This document shows positions 44,873-54,296 of a stretch of DNA of 64,000 bases, piece by piece. A program made the position numbers and the translations under genes. Positions within the stretch are counted from its first letter, which is position 1. Each line of letters opens with the position of its first letter. Source of the DNA: Coprococcus eutactus. Its GTDB lineage: Bacteria > Bacillota > Clostridia > Lachnospirales > Lachnospiraceae. Under the pieces are notes generated by a model. It did no database searches. It was not told the origin of the DNA and saw only the letters and a program-made list of their open reading frames with translations. The stretch is from assembly GCF_025149915.1 (NCBI RefSeq), contig NZ_CP102278.1:434001-498000 (forward strand). Reading direction: 5' to 3'.

Positions 44873-47800
44873 ATGCACAATAGGAAGAGAATATGCGTTA
44901 TCAGCGCACAGGTTGATGAAAATACCCAGAATCGCTTTATGCAGGGACTTATGAAAAGGGCATACGATTTAGATTACGATGTATGCGTTTTTTCCATGTT
45001 CCTCAAATATCAGGATTCTACATACAGGGAGGTTGGAGATTCCAATATCTACAACCTTATTAATTTTGACCTTTTTGATGCCGTGGTACTCTGCCAGGAT
45101 ACATTGCAGACACCGGGACTGGTGGAAAAACTCGAAAAGCGCCTGCAGACAGAATTCCCTGATGGAGTAGTACTGGTGGTTGATAAGGAGAATAAGATTT
45201 ATCCGTCGGTTATAATGGATCATTACACACCGATAGTAAAGCTGGTTGATCATCTTATAGATAAGCATGGATACAAAAACATATATTTCCTGAATGGATT
45301 AAAGGGACACATACATTCAAAGCAGAGACTTGCTGGATATCTGGATAGCATGAAAGCCCACGGACTTAACGTCACAGACGATATGATCTATTATGGAACA
45401 TATTGGTATGATAGTGGAGATTACATGGTAGATGAATTGGTAAAAGACATGGAAAATCTGCCAGAGGCTATAGTATGTGCCAATGACTGTATGGCTATCG
45501 GAGTGTGTACAGCATTCGACAAACATGGAATAAGAGTTCCTGAAGATATAGCGGTGGTGGGATACGATTCCATAGAGGATGGAAGAAACAGCCCGGTTCC
45601 TATTACATCTGCGGATATACCGGCGGAGGATTGCGGACACTACTGCGTGGATTACATAGATGCAAAATTGAACGACAGGGAAGTCCCGGAATTCCATACC
45701 AATGTGGAGCTTTATATAGGAGGTTCCTGTGGCTGCGAAGGATGGGAGAAGGAGACTGTAAGGACACGCAGAGAGAAATGGGAGACGGCGCTGTCGGCTA
45801 CAGGGTATTACTCATGCTTTAACAACATGATGGATGATCTGGTTGCACAAACAGATACTGAATCATTCTTTAACACAGTTTCAGAGTATATATATCAGAT
45901 AAGACCATTTCAGGAGTTCCATATCTGCATGAATGATTACTGGAGAAATCCAGAGATCATGACCGGCGATGAGGCACTCCGTTACGGATATACAGATCAA
46001 GTATACAGGATAATCAAGTGCGGACCGGAGGAACAGGATGCGGACACGGTGGTAAGATATGATGATGTGTTTGAGTCATCCATGTTGCTGCCTGAGCTTT
46101 ATGAGGACAGAGATTACCCTACTTCATATATATTTACCCCTCTGTATTTTCAGGATAGAAGCTTTGGATATACTGTGATCAACTATGGCAGAGAGCCTAG
46201 AGTGTTCGAAGAAGTATACAGATCCTGGATAAAGACAGTTGCGAGGGACATAGAATCATTTGCACGCTACGCGGGTGCAGCAGTGCTGTTCAAGAAACTC
46301 GAGGCAGAACAGATAAGAGACGGACTTACAGGACTTTACAATTACCGTGGATTTATGACACGTGCCATTGAGATGATAAATCAGTCAGAGCGTGCGAGTC
46401 AGGAGATTCTGGTTATAGCCTTTGATCTGAAAAACATGCATAAGATCAACAGCAAATTCGGCCGCGAAGAGGGAGATAAGTTCATAAGTTATGCTGCCCA
46501 GGCGGTGAATGAGATACTGGATAAGGGCGAGATAGCGATGAGGATGGGCAACGATGAGTTTGTCATCGCATCCATCACGGACAAGCTGGATGAGAACAGA
46601 GGCGAATGCATAGTAAAAGAACTCAAGACCAAGCTTGGTGAGATAAATACCGTCAAAGAAGATGGTATAGAGATAGGGATATATTATGTATGTGAGAAGG
46701 CGGCTGTGTCGAACAGCAGTGACCTGAAAAATCTCATAAATGATGTGGTAAATAAAAAGAATCACATAAAGGAAAAGAATCTGGCAAATAGCAGAAAGAA
46801 GATGGAGCTTACCAACAAGGACATTGAGCGAGATGAGCAGGTGGCAATGCTACTCGACAAGAATCTTCTCACGTATCATTTCCAGCCGATAGTCAGCGCA
46901 AGGGATGGTTCCATATATGCATATGAGGCACTCATGAGAGTATTTGCGCCGGTAAGACTGTCGCCACCGGAGCTGCTTGAGAGTGCAGAGAGACTGGAGA
47001 GGCTTTACGATGTTGAGAAACTCACACTGTTCAATGTGGTTGGGATCGTAGATGCCAATCCGGAGATGTTCAAGGGTAAGAAAGTATTTGTCAACAGTAT
47101 GCCGGGACACATGCTCACACAGGAGGACAGAAAGATATTCCTCGCGAAGGTGAAACATCTCAAGTGCGCCGGGATAGTGATCGAGTTTACTGAGGGAGAT
47201 GAGCTGTCGGATGCGGAGCTTGATGAGCTCAAGATGTTCCTCAGAGGCAATGGCATGGAGATCGCCATAGATGACTATGGTTCAGGATATTCAAATGTCA
47301 ACAATCTGCTCAGGTACATGCCTGAGTATGTCAAGATTGACAGGATGCTGCTTTCAGGTATAGACAGTGATCCGCACAGACAGCATTTTGTAAATGATAT
47401 AATAGAGTTCACAAGTGACAACGGTATCATGGCGCTTGCAGAAGGCGTGGAGACCACAAAAGAGATGAAGACGGTTATCCAGCTCGGTGCAGACCTGATA
47501 CAGGGATATTACACTGCACATCCAAATGCGGAGGTAGTTCAGCTGATATCGCCTCAGGTGGTAAATGAGATAGTTCAGTACAATGAGGGAGTAAGCGATG
47601 TCGCCGACAGGCATGTGTTCGTGATGGAACATACCAGAAGTGTGTCTCTCATGAAGATAGAAAATAAGGGCTACACAAGTATAGTTGTGGCACAGAAAGC
47701 TGGCGGAGACAATACCGTACGGATAGTGGGCGCGCACGGATACAATTCCGATATTTCACTCAGGGTGAAGGATGGCTTTACGGGAACCATAGTGCTTCAA

Positions 47801-48685
47801 AATGCCAGCTTTTCAAGCGACAGGAATGTGCCAAGCATAGACTGCGGTGAGAATACTGACATCCACATACTCCTCGAAGGCAAGAATACATGTAAGGGTG
47901 GGGGCATAAAGATCCCAGAGTCATCCAGAGTTACATTTGCCGGCAATGGAGATATGAAAGTTCAGGTGAACAGCGGCACATATTACGGCATAGGAAATGA
48001 TGTGGAGTCAAAGCATGGAGTCATACGATTCAAGCAGGATGGAGCGATATCCGTAGATGTAAACGGAGTAAATGGAACAGCCATAGGTGCTGGAAAAGGC
48101 GGACAGCTCCGTATAGAGAAGGGAAGATACGACATTTGCGTGAATGGTGAAAATGGCGTTGCTGTGGGAAGTATCGACAGTCCTGTTGACTTGAAGCTTC
48201 TCCAGTGTGACATGAACATACAGTTTGACGCTGCAAATGGTGTCGCTATAGGATCAGTGAATGGGCATGCTGATATAAAGATAAGCAACACTTCCATAGC
48301 ACTCAGAGGATCAAGCAGTCGTTACGTCGCCGTGGGTACACTGGATGGTGATGGCAGCAGAGTTGATATATGCAGAGCGCATATAGACATGAGCCTTAGG
48401 GGTGATTCGTGTATAGGAATAGGATCAGACCATGGAAAGGCGGAGACCATAATAGAGGATGCCAATACAAGGATAACAGTGATAGGTGAACAGAGCTTTG
48501 CCATAGGCAGCAGAGATGGAAGGGGAATCCTGTCCGGTGTAAATGCCGATCTGAGCATCAGTGTAAAGAATGGAATCAACGTAGATGTGGCGGCGGCCGA
48601 GGATGACATAAGTCTGATAAACGGACGATACATGTTCATGCTCAACAACAGAAGTATTGAGCACAAGGTGATAGAGAAATATTAA
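44873..48685 (+). CDS. LacI-type sensor + degenerate GGDEF + EAL + beta-helix-like repeats
   Basis: 1270 residues. Residues ~1-290 are a LacI/periplasmic-binding-type sensor without a DNA-binding HTH, starting KRICVISAQVDENTQNRFM and ending SCGCE. A linker of unknown fold follows to ~480. GGDEF (~482-640): GLTGLYNYRGF is intact but the active site reads MGNDEF, so cyclase activity is unlikely. EAL (~670-905): EALMR, AIDDYGSGYSN, VKID, LAEGVET and LIQGYY keep the expected catalytic residues, so c-di-GMP hydrolysis is plausible. The last ~360 residues are repeats of G-(V/I)-A-(V/I)-G-S type (GVAVGSIDSP, GVAIGSVNGH, YVAVGTLDG, SFAIGSRDG), suggesting a beta-helix. No membrane segment or signal peptide is seen. 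It sits beside sugar genes, so it may sense a cytoplasmic sugar. Confidence 0.85.
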   Translation: MHNRKRICVISAQVDENTQNRFMQGLMKRAYDLDYDVCVFSMFLKYQDSTYREVGDSNIYNLINFDLFDAVVLCQDTLQTPGLVEKLEKRLQTEFPDGVVLVVDKENKIYPSVIMDHYTPIVKLVDHLIDKHGYKNIYFLNGLKGHIHSKQRLAGYLDSMKAHGLNVTDDMIYYGTYWYDSGDYMVDELVKDMENLPEAIVCANDCMAIGVCTAFDKHGIRVPEDIAVVGYDSIEDGRNSPVPITSADIPAEDCGHYCVDYIDAKLNDREVPEFHTNVELYIGGSCGCEGWEKETVRTRREKWETALSATGYYSCFNNMMDDLVAQTDTESFFNTVSEYIYQIRPFQEFHICMNDYWRNPEIMTGDEALRYGYTDQVYRIIKCGPEEQDADTVVRYDDVFESSMLLPELYEDRDYPTSYIFTPLYFQDRSFGYTVINYGREPRVFEEVYRSWIKTVARDIESFARYAGAAVLFKKLEAEQIRDGLTGLYNYRGFMTRAIEMINQSERASQEILVIAFDLKNMHKINSKFGREEGDKFISYAAQAVNEILDKGEIAMRMGNDEFVIASITDKLDENRGECIVKELKTKLGEINTVKEDGIEIGIYYVCEKAAVSNSSDLKNLINDVVNKKNHIKEKNLANSRKKMELTNKDIERDEQVAMLLDKNLLTYHFQPIVSARDGSIYAYEALMRVFAPVRLSPPELLESAERLERLYDVEKLTLFNVVGIVDANPEMFKGKKVFVNSMPGHMLTQEDRKIFLAKVKHLKCAGIVIEFTEGDELSDAELDELKMFLRGNGMEIAIDDYGSGYSNVNNLLRYMPEYVKIDRMLLSGIDSDPHRQHFVNDIIEFTSDNGIMALAEGVETTKEMKTVIQLGADLIQGYYTAHPNAEVVQLISPQVVNEIVQYNEGVSDVADRHVFVMEHTRSVSLMKIENKGYTSIVVAQKAGGDNTVRIVGAHGYNSDISLRVKDGFTGTIVLQNASFSSDRNVPSIDCGENTDIHILLEGKNTCKGGGIKIPESSRVTFAGNGDMKVQVNSGTYYGIGNDVESKHGVIRFKQDGAISVDVNGVNGTAIGAGKGGQLRIEKGRYDICVNGENGVAVGSIDSPVDLKLLQCDMNIQFDAANGVAIGSVNGHADIKISNTSIALRGSSSRYVAVGTLDGDGSRVDICRAHIDMSLRGDSCIGIGSDHGKAETIIEDANTRITVIGEQSFAIGSRDGRGILSGVNADLSISVKNGINVDVAAAEDDISLINGRYMFMLNNRSIEHKVIEKY

Positions 48686-48718
48686 ATAATAACAGATAAA
48701 TAAGAAAAAATGTATTAT

Positions 48719-48760
48719 AATGCAGATGGCACCATGAAGATCATAGATGTCATCTGCATT
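48719..48760 (+). other. Hairpin before metY copy 2
   Basis: AATGCAGATG (48719-48728) and CATCTGCATT (48751-48760) pair exactly. A TATAAT overlaps its left foot (48716-48721) but no -35 is visible. No T-run. Confidence 0.5.
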
Positions 48761-48795
48761 GTGCGTCAAGAAAAAACAAGGAGGAGAATTGAAAA

Positions 48796-50070
48796 ATGGA
48801 AAGGGAGACAATGTGTATACAGGCTGGATATCAGCCGAAAAATGGAGAGTCAAGAATGATACCTATCGTACAGAGCACAACATTTAAGTACGATACAAGC
48901 GAGGATATGGGAAAACTGTTCGATCTCGAGGCAAGCGGATATTTCTATACAAGACTTGCCAATCCGACAAATGATTATGTGGCAGCAAAGATCTGCGCTC
49001 TCGAGGGCGGCTCGGCGGCTGTACTCACATCATCAGGTCAGGCAGCAACGTTCTTTTCAGTATTTAATATAGCGGGCGCAGGGGATCACGTGGTGGCATC
49101 TTCAACCATATATGGAGGAAGCTTTAACCTGTTTGCAGTCACGATGAAACGAATGGGAATAGATTTCACATTTGTGGATCCAGACTGCTCGGACGAGGAA
49201 CTTGAGGCTGCGTTCAGACCGAACACCAAGGCAGTATTTGGTGAGACGATAGCCAATCCGGCACTCATTGTCTTTGATATAGAGAGATTTGCAAATGCAG
49301 CCCATGCACATGGGGTTCCGCTCATCATAGACAATACATTTGCAACACCTATCAACTGCAGACCTATAGAATGGGGAGCAGACATAGTCACACATTCCAC
49401 AACAAAATACATGGATGGACATGATGCCACAGTGGGCGGAGCCATCGTGGATTCAGGAAAGTTTGACTGGATGGCACATGCGGACAAATTCCCGGGACTT
49501 ACCACTCCTGATGAGTCCTATCACGGAATAGTGTATGCTGAGAAATTTGGCAAAGAGGGAGCTTACATCAATAAGATTGTTGCACAGCTGATGCGCGATC
49601 TCGGTCCGATACCGGCTCCTATGAATTCATACATGCTCAACCTTGGACTCGAGTCACTTCATGTCCGTATGCCTAGACACTGTGAAAATGCTCTGGCAGT
49701 TGCTCAGTTCCTGGAGCAGCATGAGAAGATCGCATGGGTAAACTATCCTGGACTTCCAGGCAACAAATATTATGAGAGAGCAAAGAAGTACATGCCTGAT
49801 GGAACCTGCGGCGTAGTATCATTTGGTGTAAAGGGCGGCAGAAGCGCTGCTGAGAAGTTCATGAAGGGACTCAAGGTGGCAATGATAGCAACACACGTTG
49901 CAGATGCACACACATGCGTGCTTCACCCGGCGTCGGCTACACACAGGCAGATGAATGATGAGGAGCTTCTGGCAGCAGGAGTAAGCCCTGATCTTGTGAG
50001 ACTTTCAGTCGGCATCGAGAATGTGAAGGATATCATAGCCGATCTCGAAAATGCTCTGGCAGAAGTGTGA
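48796..50070 (+). CDS. metY: O-acetylhomoserine aminocarboxypropyltransferase (second MetY)
   Basis: 424 residues. PLP Lys K204 in HSTTKYMDGHD; YFYTRLANPTNDYVA and SSGQAATFFSVFNIAGAGDHVV fit bacterial homocysteine synthases better than the 407-residue paralog at 14020. It makes homocysteine from O-acetylhomoserine and sulfide. It is not near the thiocarboxylate genes and lacks the CCTA-N9-TAGG promoter, so it probably works under different sulfur conditions. GGAGGAG precedes ATG 48796. Confidence 0.93.
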   Translation: MERETMCIQAGYQPKNGESRMIPIVQSTTFKYDTSEDMGKLFDLEASGYFYTRLANPTNDYVAAKICALEGGSAAVLTSSGQAATFFSVFNIAGAGDHVVASSTIYGGSFNLFAVTMKRMGIDFTFVDPDCSDEELEAAFRPNTKAVFGETIANPALIVFDIERFANAAHAHGVPLIIDNTFATPINCRPIEWGADIVTHSTTKYMDGHDATVGGAIVDSGKFDWMAHADKFPGLTTPDESYHGIVYAEKFGKEGAYINKIVAQLMRDLGPIPAPMNSYMLNLGLESLHVRMPRHCENALAVAQFLEQHEKIAWVNYPGLPGNKYYERAKKYMPDGTCGVVSFGVKGGRSAAEKFMKGLKVAMIATHVADAHTCVLHPASATHRQMNDEELLAAGVSPDLVRLSVGIENVKDIIADLENALAEV

Positions 50071-50164
50071 TTGCGGCGACGATGTATGATAGCAATGAAG
50101 AAGTGAGATTTACAGTGACTATGTATGATAGAAGTGGCAAACGTGGGATAGCAAGGACAAATGT

Positions 50165-51070
50165 ATGAGAATTATAGAGATTAGGGATCTGGCTGCCCAG
50201 GAACTTGATATATATGCCAGAATGTCTGAGAACCAGCTGGCTCACATATACGAGCCGGACATAGGTCTCTTCATAGCTGAAAGTCCGAACGTCATCCAGC
50301 GTGCACTGAATGCTGGATATGAGCCTGTATCTATATTAATAGAAAAGAAACAGCTAGATAGATGGATGCAAAAAGAATCGGCAATGAAATCAGCGATGGA
50401 GTCTATGAGCGACCAGATAGATCTGCCTGCTGGGAATAATGGAGATCCGGCGGATGTGGTTTTAGAACATATTATGGCGATTGGTGGAGATATTCCGGTG
50501 TATACAGCTGAGTATGAAGTTCTGAAAAAATTAACCGGATTCGCCTTGATCAGAGGTTTGCTGTGCGCTATGAGAAGAAAAGTGCTTCCATCGCCGGAAG
50601 GGGTGTGCAGTGATGCTCATCGTATAGCAGTCCTTGAGAACGTCATGAATCCGATAAATGTAGGGGCAATATTCAGGTCGGCGGCTGCTCTTGGCATGGA
50701 TGCAGTGCTGCTCACCGGCGGCTGCAGTGATCCGCTGTACAGAAGATCGGCAAGGGTCAGCATGGGGACAGTGTTCCAGATTCCGTGGACTTATATAGGC
50801 GATATGACAGCAGGAATGGATATACTTCATGCCATGGGATTTAAGACAGCATCTATGGCTCTACGAAATGATACTATAGATATCAATGATCCGCGGCTCA
50901 AGGAAGTTGAAAAGCTTGCGGTCATTCTTGGCACAGAGGGGGAAGGCCTCAAGACTTCAACCATTTATGCCAGTGACTTCACAATAAAGATACCTATGTT
51001 CCACGGAGTAGATTCCCTGAACGTGGCTACGGCAAGCGCGGTAGCATTCTGGGAGCTCGGCAAAAGGTAA
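50165..51070 (+). CDS. TrmH/SpoU-family RNA 2'-O-methyltransferase
   Basis: 301 residues. The knotted methyltransferase motifs are clear: NPINVGAIFRSAAALG, LGTEGEGL and IPMFHGVDSLNVATAS. An N-terminal ~150-residue substrate-binding part precedes them. It methylates ribose in rRNA or tRNA with SAM; the target cannot be told from sequence. The 95-nt spacer upstream has an imperfect ATGTATGATAG direct repeat. The RBS (AAGGACA) is weak. Confidence 0.88.
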   Translation: MRIIEIRDLAAQELDIYARMSENQLAHIYEPDIGLFIAESPNVIQRALNAGYEPVSILIEKKQLDRWMQKESAMKSAMESMSDQIDLPAGNNGDPADVVLEHIMAIGGDIPVYTAEYEVLKKLTGFALIRGLLCAMRRKVLPSPEGVCSDAHRIAVLENVMNPINVGAIFRSAAALGMDAVLLTGGCSDPLYRRSARVSMGTVFQIPWTYIGDMTAGMDILHAMGFKTASMALRNDTIDINDPRLKEVEKLAVILGTEGEGLKTSTIYASDFTIKIPMFHGVDSLNVATASAVAFWELGKR

Positions 51071-51088
51071 AGACTATATAATATGAAG

Positions 51089-51125
51089 AAATGCCCGGGG
51101 ATGCGAGATGTGTCCCCGGGCATTT
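51089..51125 (+). terminator. Terminator after the methyltransferase gene
   Basis: Perfect 13-bp stem AAATGCCCGGGGA/TCCCCGGGCATTT with a short T tail. Confidence 0.75.
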
Positions 51126-51203
51126 GATCGGATGGGCACATAAATCTGTCGAAAAAATGCATCTCAAAAATGGCATAACATTAGACACATTACACAGAAG
51201 TTA

Positions 51204-51212
51204 TGCTATAAT
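51204..51212 (+). promoter_or_regulatory. Extended -10 promoter before the phosphoesterase-fold gene
   Basis: TGcTATAAT with a weak TAGACA-like -35 at 51182. The ~85-nt leader contains TCAGAC/GTCTGA (51225-51230 with 51269-51274) enclosing a smaller stem, so the leader is structured. Confidence 0.6.
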
Positions 51213-51303
51213 AAGATACAGTTGTCAGACGGGGTGAGGAATTCGACGATCCTTCACATAGCTCTTAAGTCTGATATATATTTTTACAAGGAGGACAGGA
51301 TAG

Positions 51304-52047
51304 ATGTTTTATGCAATTTCAGGAATAAACGGCGATTATGAGGCGTACAAGAGGGCTCTTGCGAAACTGAAATTTCAGAACCTTGACGATATAAAGGAAG
51401 AAGATATTATGAATGAGGATGCAGTTATCAACACACTTGAGGGTGAGGATGTACTGTATGTTGTCGGCAACATTATCGGAGCTGGCGGCGGTTCTATAAA
51501 GATACTTCAGGATATGATGAGCAGGGACAATATCATCGCGGTAGTAGGAGGGAACGAGTACAAGATAACACAGTCACTGAAGGCTCTTGATGACCATATC
51601 CGGAATACCGGAAGCGTACCACCACAGGCTATCATGGACAGGATCACTTCGATGCTTGGCGACGAGCTCAAGGGTGTCATAGATGAGTTCGTAGAGCTGG
51701 ACGATGACGAAAGAGAAGATATCGTGGATTATCTCGACGAGATATCAGAGGAAGCCTTCCTTGAGGTCATGATGGCGAGAAAGAAATTCGTGCTCGTGAA
51801 TGCCGGAATAAAGGGATTCAAGGCGGACAAGGTGCTTGACGATTATGGCATAGAGGATTTCGTGACAGAGCCTGCTGATCTGGACAAGACATACTATAAG
51901 GATAGGACCCTTGTGGTTGGCTGCGTTCCTACACCGGAAGGCAAGATCGTCAAGCAGAACAACAACGTCGCTATCGACTGTGGCTGTGGCAAGGGCGGTC
52001 AGCTTGGAATATATTGCTTGAACAATGGCAAAGAGATGTATGTATAA
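51304..52047 (+). CDS. Metallophosphoesterase-fold protein lacking metal ligands (pseudo-phosphatase)
   Basis: 247 residues. It follows the layout of PP1-like bacterial phosphatases, but the ligands are gone. The GDxHG position reads SGINGDYEAY, GDxxDRG reads VGNIIGAGG, GNHE reads VGGNEYK, and the GHTPTP block reads GCVPTP. The end (IDCGCGKGGQLGIYCL) still matches the family. An acidic helical middle (EFVELDDDEREDIVDYLDEI) is typical of the group. It is therefore probably catalytically dead and may bind a phosphoprotein or nucleotide. TACAAGGAGGAC precedes ATG 51304, and a promoter and terminator frame it as a single gene. Confidence 0.75.
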   Translation: MFYAISGINGDYEAYKRALAKLKFQNLDDIKEEDIMNEDAVINTLEGEDVLYVVGNIIGAGGGSIKILQDMMSRDNIIAVVGGNEYKITQSLKALDDHIRNTGSVPPQAIMDRITSMLGDELKGVIDEFVELDDDEREDIVDYLDEISEEAFLEVMMARKKFVLVNAGIKGFKADKVLDDYGIEDFVTEPADLDKTYYKDRTLVVGCVPTPEGKIVKQNNNVAIDCGCGKGGQLGIYCLNNGKEMYV

Positions 52048-52063
52048 CAAATAATATAGAAAT

Positions 52064-52115
52064 ACCGGATAGTGAAGATCTTAACTGAAAAGAAGACCTA
52101 AACTATCCGGTTTTT
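52064..52115 (+). terminator. Terminator after the phosphoesterase-fold gene
   Basis: ACCGGATAGT (52064-52073) pairs with ACTATCCGGT (52102-52111), followed by a T-run. Confidence 0.85.
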
Positions 52116-52189
52116 GCATTTTATATAAAATGCATACAAAATTCTTGCTCGGATGAATAATTTTGTTCATAAATTAACAACAAATTTAA

Positions 52190-52218
52190 TTGAAAAATTA
52201 TGTCGAATTTGTTACATT
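52190..52218 (+). promoter_or_regulatory. Promoter of the exopolysaccharide operon
   Basis: TTGAAA (52190-52195), 17-nt spacer, TACATT (52213-52218), 24 nt before the first gene. The upstream region is very AT-rich. Confidence 0.65.
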
Positions 52219-52241
52219 AGTGTGAGAGCAGAGGAGAAGAT

Positions 52242-52955
52242 ATGAGTGTAATAGATTTTCATTCACATATATTACCGGGAATAGATGATGGAAGCAGAAA
52301 TGTAGAGACATCTATAGGTATGCTCAGGATGTGCAGAGAGCAAGGTGTTGACATTATGATCGCAACACCGCACTTTTATGCGGATTCCAACAGGGTAGAG
52401 AGATTTGTTGAAAACAGAAAAAACGCATATGACAGGGTCATGGCGGAGAATGCGGATATACCGCACATTATGATGGGGGCAGAGGTTGCTTTCTTCGATG
52501 GCATCAGCCGGGCAGAGAGAGTTGACGCACTTACAATAGAAGGAACAAACATCATGTTGCTTGAGATGCCATTTGTGACATGGAGTGATTCAGTAGTGCA
52601 TGAAGTAAGAGACTTAATAGAGAAAAGACATTTCCATATCATACTGGCTCATATAGAGCGATTCTTAAAGATACCAGGCAACAAATCCTATGTGGAGCAG
52701 GTGCTGGAGCTTCCGGTGACTGTTCAGGTGAATGCGGAGACGCTGTTGGATTTCCGGCAGAAGGGGCGGATGTTCAAAATGTTCAGAAACGGCACGGCAC
52801 ACATAATAGGCAGTGATTGTCACGGTATGCATCACAGGGTGCCGAACTTATGGCTGGGCCGCGAGGCGCTTTCGAAGAAACTCGGAGAGGACTTTGTAAA
52901 GCAGATTGACACATACGGCGTACAGCTACTCAAAGACCATCAGATACACCCGTAA
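52242..52955 (+). CDS. cpsB: CpsB/YwqE-type protein tyrosine phosphatase (PHP fold)
   Basis: 237 residues, metal-dependent PHP-fold phosphatase. DFHSHILPGIDDGSRN at the N-terminus and MIATPHFYAD, ILAHIERF and IGSDCHGMHHR supply the metal ligands. It dephosphorylates the Tyr-rich tail of the CpsD kinase encoded at 55112 and so tunes polysaccharide chain assembly. First gene of the exopolysaccharide operon; GAGGAG RBS before ATG 52242. Confidence 0.9.
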   Translation: MSVIDFHSHILPGIDDGSRNVETSIGMLRMCREQGVDIMIATPHFYADSNRVERFVENRKNAYDRVMAENADIPHIMMGAEVAFFDGISRAERVDALTIEGTNIMLLEMPFVTWSDSVVHEVRDLIEKRHFHIILAHIERFLKIPGNKSYVEQVLELPVTVQVNAETLLDFRQKGRMFKMFRNGTAHIIGSDCHGMHHRVPNLWLGREALSKKLGEDFVKQIDTYGVQLLKDHQIHP

Positions 52956-53065
52956 TCAGCAGAAGATAAAATACATAATGCCATAAAAATCTGCCAGTCA
53001 GACATGGCAGCAACCGGCAAAAACAATAAAATAATATAGGATATAATTTACATGGAGGACATATC

Positions 53066-53191
53066 ATGTCTAAGAAAACAGCGATAATAATCAGCGTGGT
53101 GCTGTTCATAATTCTGTGTGCGCTCATAGTGTGCGAGAAGAAGTGGCCAACAGTGGGAACTGATCTTCTGTCACTCAGCATGCTGAGATAA
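53066..53191 (+). CDS. 41-residue single-pass membrane peptide
   Basis: The frame starts ATG with a well-placed GGAGG (53055-53059) and encodes MSKKTAIIISVVLFIILCAL and 21 more residues. It has a short positive N-terminus, one hydrophobic segment of ~18 residues with a Cys at its end, and a polar C-terminus (KKWPTVGTDLLS). The good RBS, the membrane segment and the place between cpsB and the LCP gene argue for a real small protein; no homolog is known to me. A small CTGCCA/TGGCAG hairpin (52991-53010) precedes it. Confidence 0.6.
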   Translation: MSKKTAIIISVVLFIILCALIVCEKKWPTVGTDLLSLSMLR

Positions 53192-53266
53192 CAGAAAAGT
53201 CCCGGACAAGATGATGGCAAACAGGCAGCTCTTCTGAGGGGAACAAACCAGAATGAGGTGATACAT

Positions 53267-54277
53267 ATGTCATACAGAAATATGACACTTTCAGAAAAAA
53301 AGAGAATATACAGAAAGATAGGCGCAGTGGTCGCAGCAGCTGCGATACTGTGCGTGATGTTAGTCATAGCCCTGAGACCTGCAGACGGCGGACAGGCGGA
53401 TGGCAGGACGACAACCCAGCCCGTAGAGGGGATGATAGAGGTGGACGGGGTAAAATATGTTCCGAAGAAGAACATAGAGACATATCTGTTCATGGGAATC
53501 GACAACATGGGAAAAGTCCAGAAGGTGACAGACTATGAGGGCGCAGGGCGATGCGATGTCGTCATGCTCATGGTCAGAGATCTGACGGATGGCACATACA
53601 GGACCATTTCACTGGACAGAAACCTGATGGTCGAGCAGGAATCACTGAAGCCGGATGGTACAAGTCTTGGAACGTCAGTTGCACAGCTCTCGCTTGCCCA
53701 TGAGAATGGCGACGGCATGGAGATAAGCTGTCAGAATGTGGTGAAGACAGTTTCAAACTTCCTGGGTGGTCAGAAGATAGACGGATACGCCGCAGTGAAC
53801 ATGGGAGCCATAGGAACTATCAACAATCTGGCGGGAGGCGTCACGGTCACGATAGAGGACGACTTCTCAAAGGTTGACAAGACCATGAAGCTGGGAGAGA
53901 CCATAAAGCTCACAGACGAGCAGGCAGTACATTTCGTACATGACAGATACTATGTGGGCGATGAGACGAATGTACAGCGAATGAAGAGACAGGAGCAGTA
54001 CAAAGAAGGCCTGAAGAAGAACCTGGGTGAGAAGTGTAGCGAGGATAACAAATACCCTCTTACGATATATGATGCGCTGGGTGACTACATGGTCACAGAC
54101 ATAAACTCACAGAAGTTTTCCAAGCTCGCGTTGCTTGTTCTTAAGGACAAGGATGCGGGAACGGTCAGTATAGATGGGACAGAGTCAGTGGATGATCTGG
54201 GGTTCGTCGAGGTACAGCCTGATGAGGAAAGTCTGCAGAAGGCGATACTGACATTGTTCTACAAAGAATACAAATAG
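53267..54277 (+). CDS. LytR-CpsA-Psr (LCP) family protein
   Basis: About 336 residues: short cytoplasmic start, one membrane segment (AVVAAAAILCVMLVIAL), then an extracellular LCP domain. Conserved residues are seen in CDVVMLMVRDL, ISLDRNLMVE and RYYVGDETNVQRMKRQ. LCP proteins transfer lipid-linked polysaccharides to peptidoglycan, so this one probably attaches the polymer made here. ATG 53267 is preferred to the in-frame GTG 53258. Confidence 0.9.
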   Translation: MSYRNMTLSEKKRIYRKIGAVVAAAAILCVMLVIALRPADGGQADGRTTTQPVEGMIEVDGVKYVPKKNIETYLFMGIDNMGKVQKVTDYEGAGRCDVVMLMVRDLTDGTYRTISLDRNLMVEQESLKPDGTSLGTSVAQLSLAHENGDGMEISCQNVVKTVSNFLGGQKIDGYAAVNMGAIGTINNLAGGVTVTIEDDFSKVDKTMKLGETIKLTDEQAVHFVHDRYYVGDETNVQRMKRQEQYKEGLKKNLGEKCSEDNKYPLTIYDALGDYMVTDINSQKFSKLALLVLKDKDAGTVSIDGTESVDDLGFVEVQPDEESLQKAILTLFYKEYK

Positions 54278-54296
54278 ATAATACACGGAGGAGATT

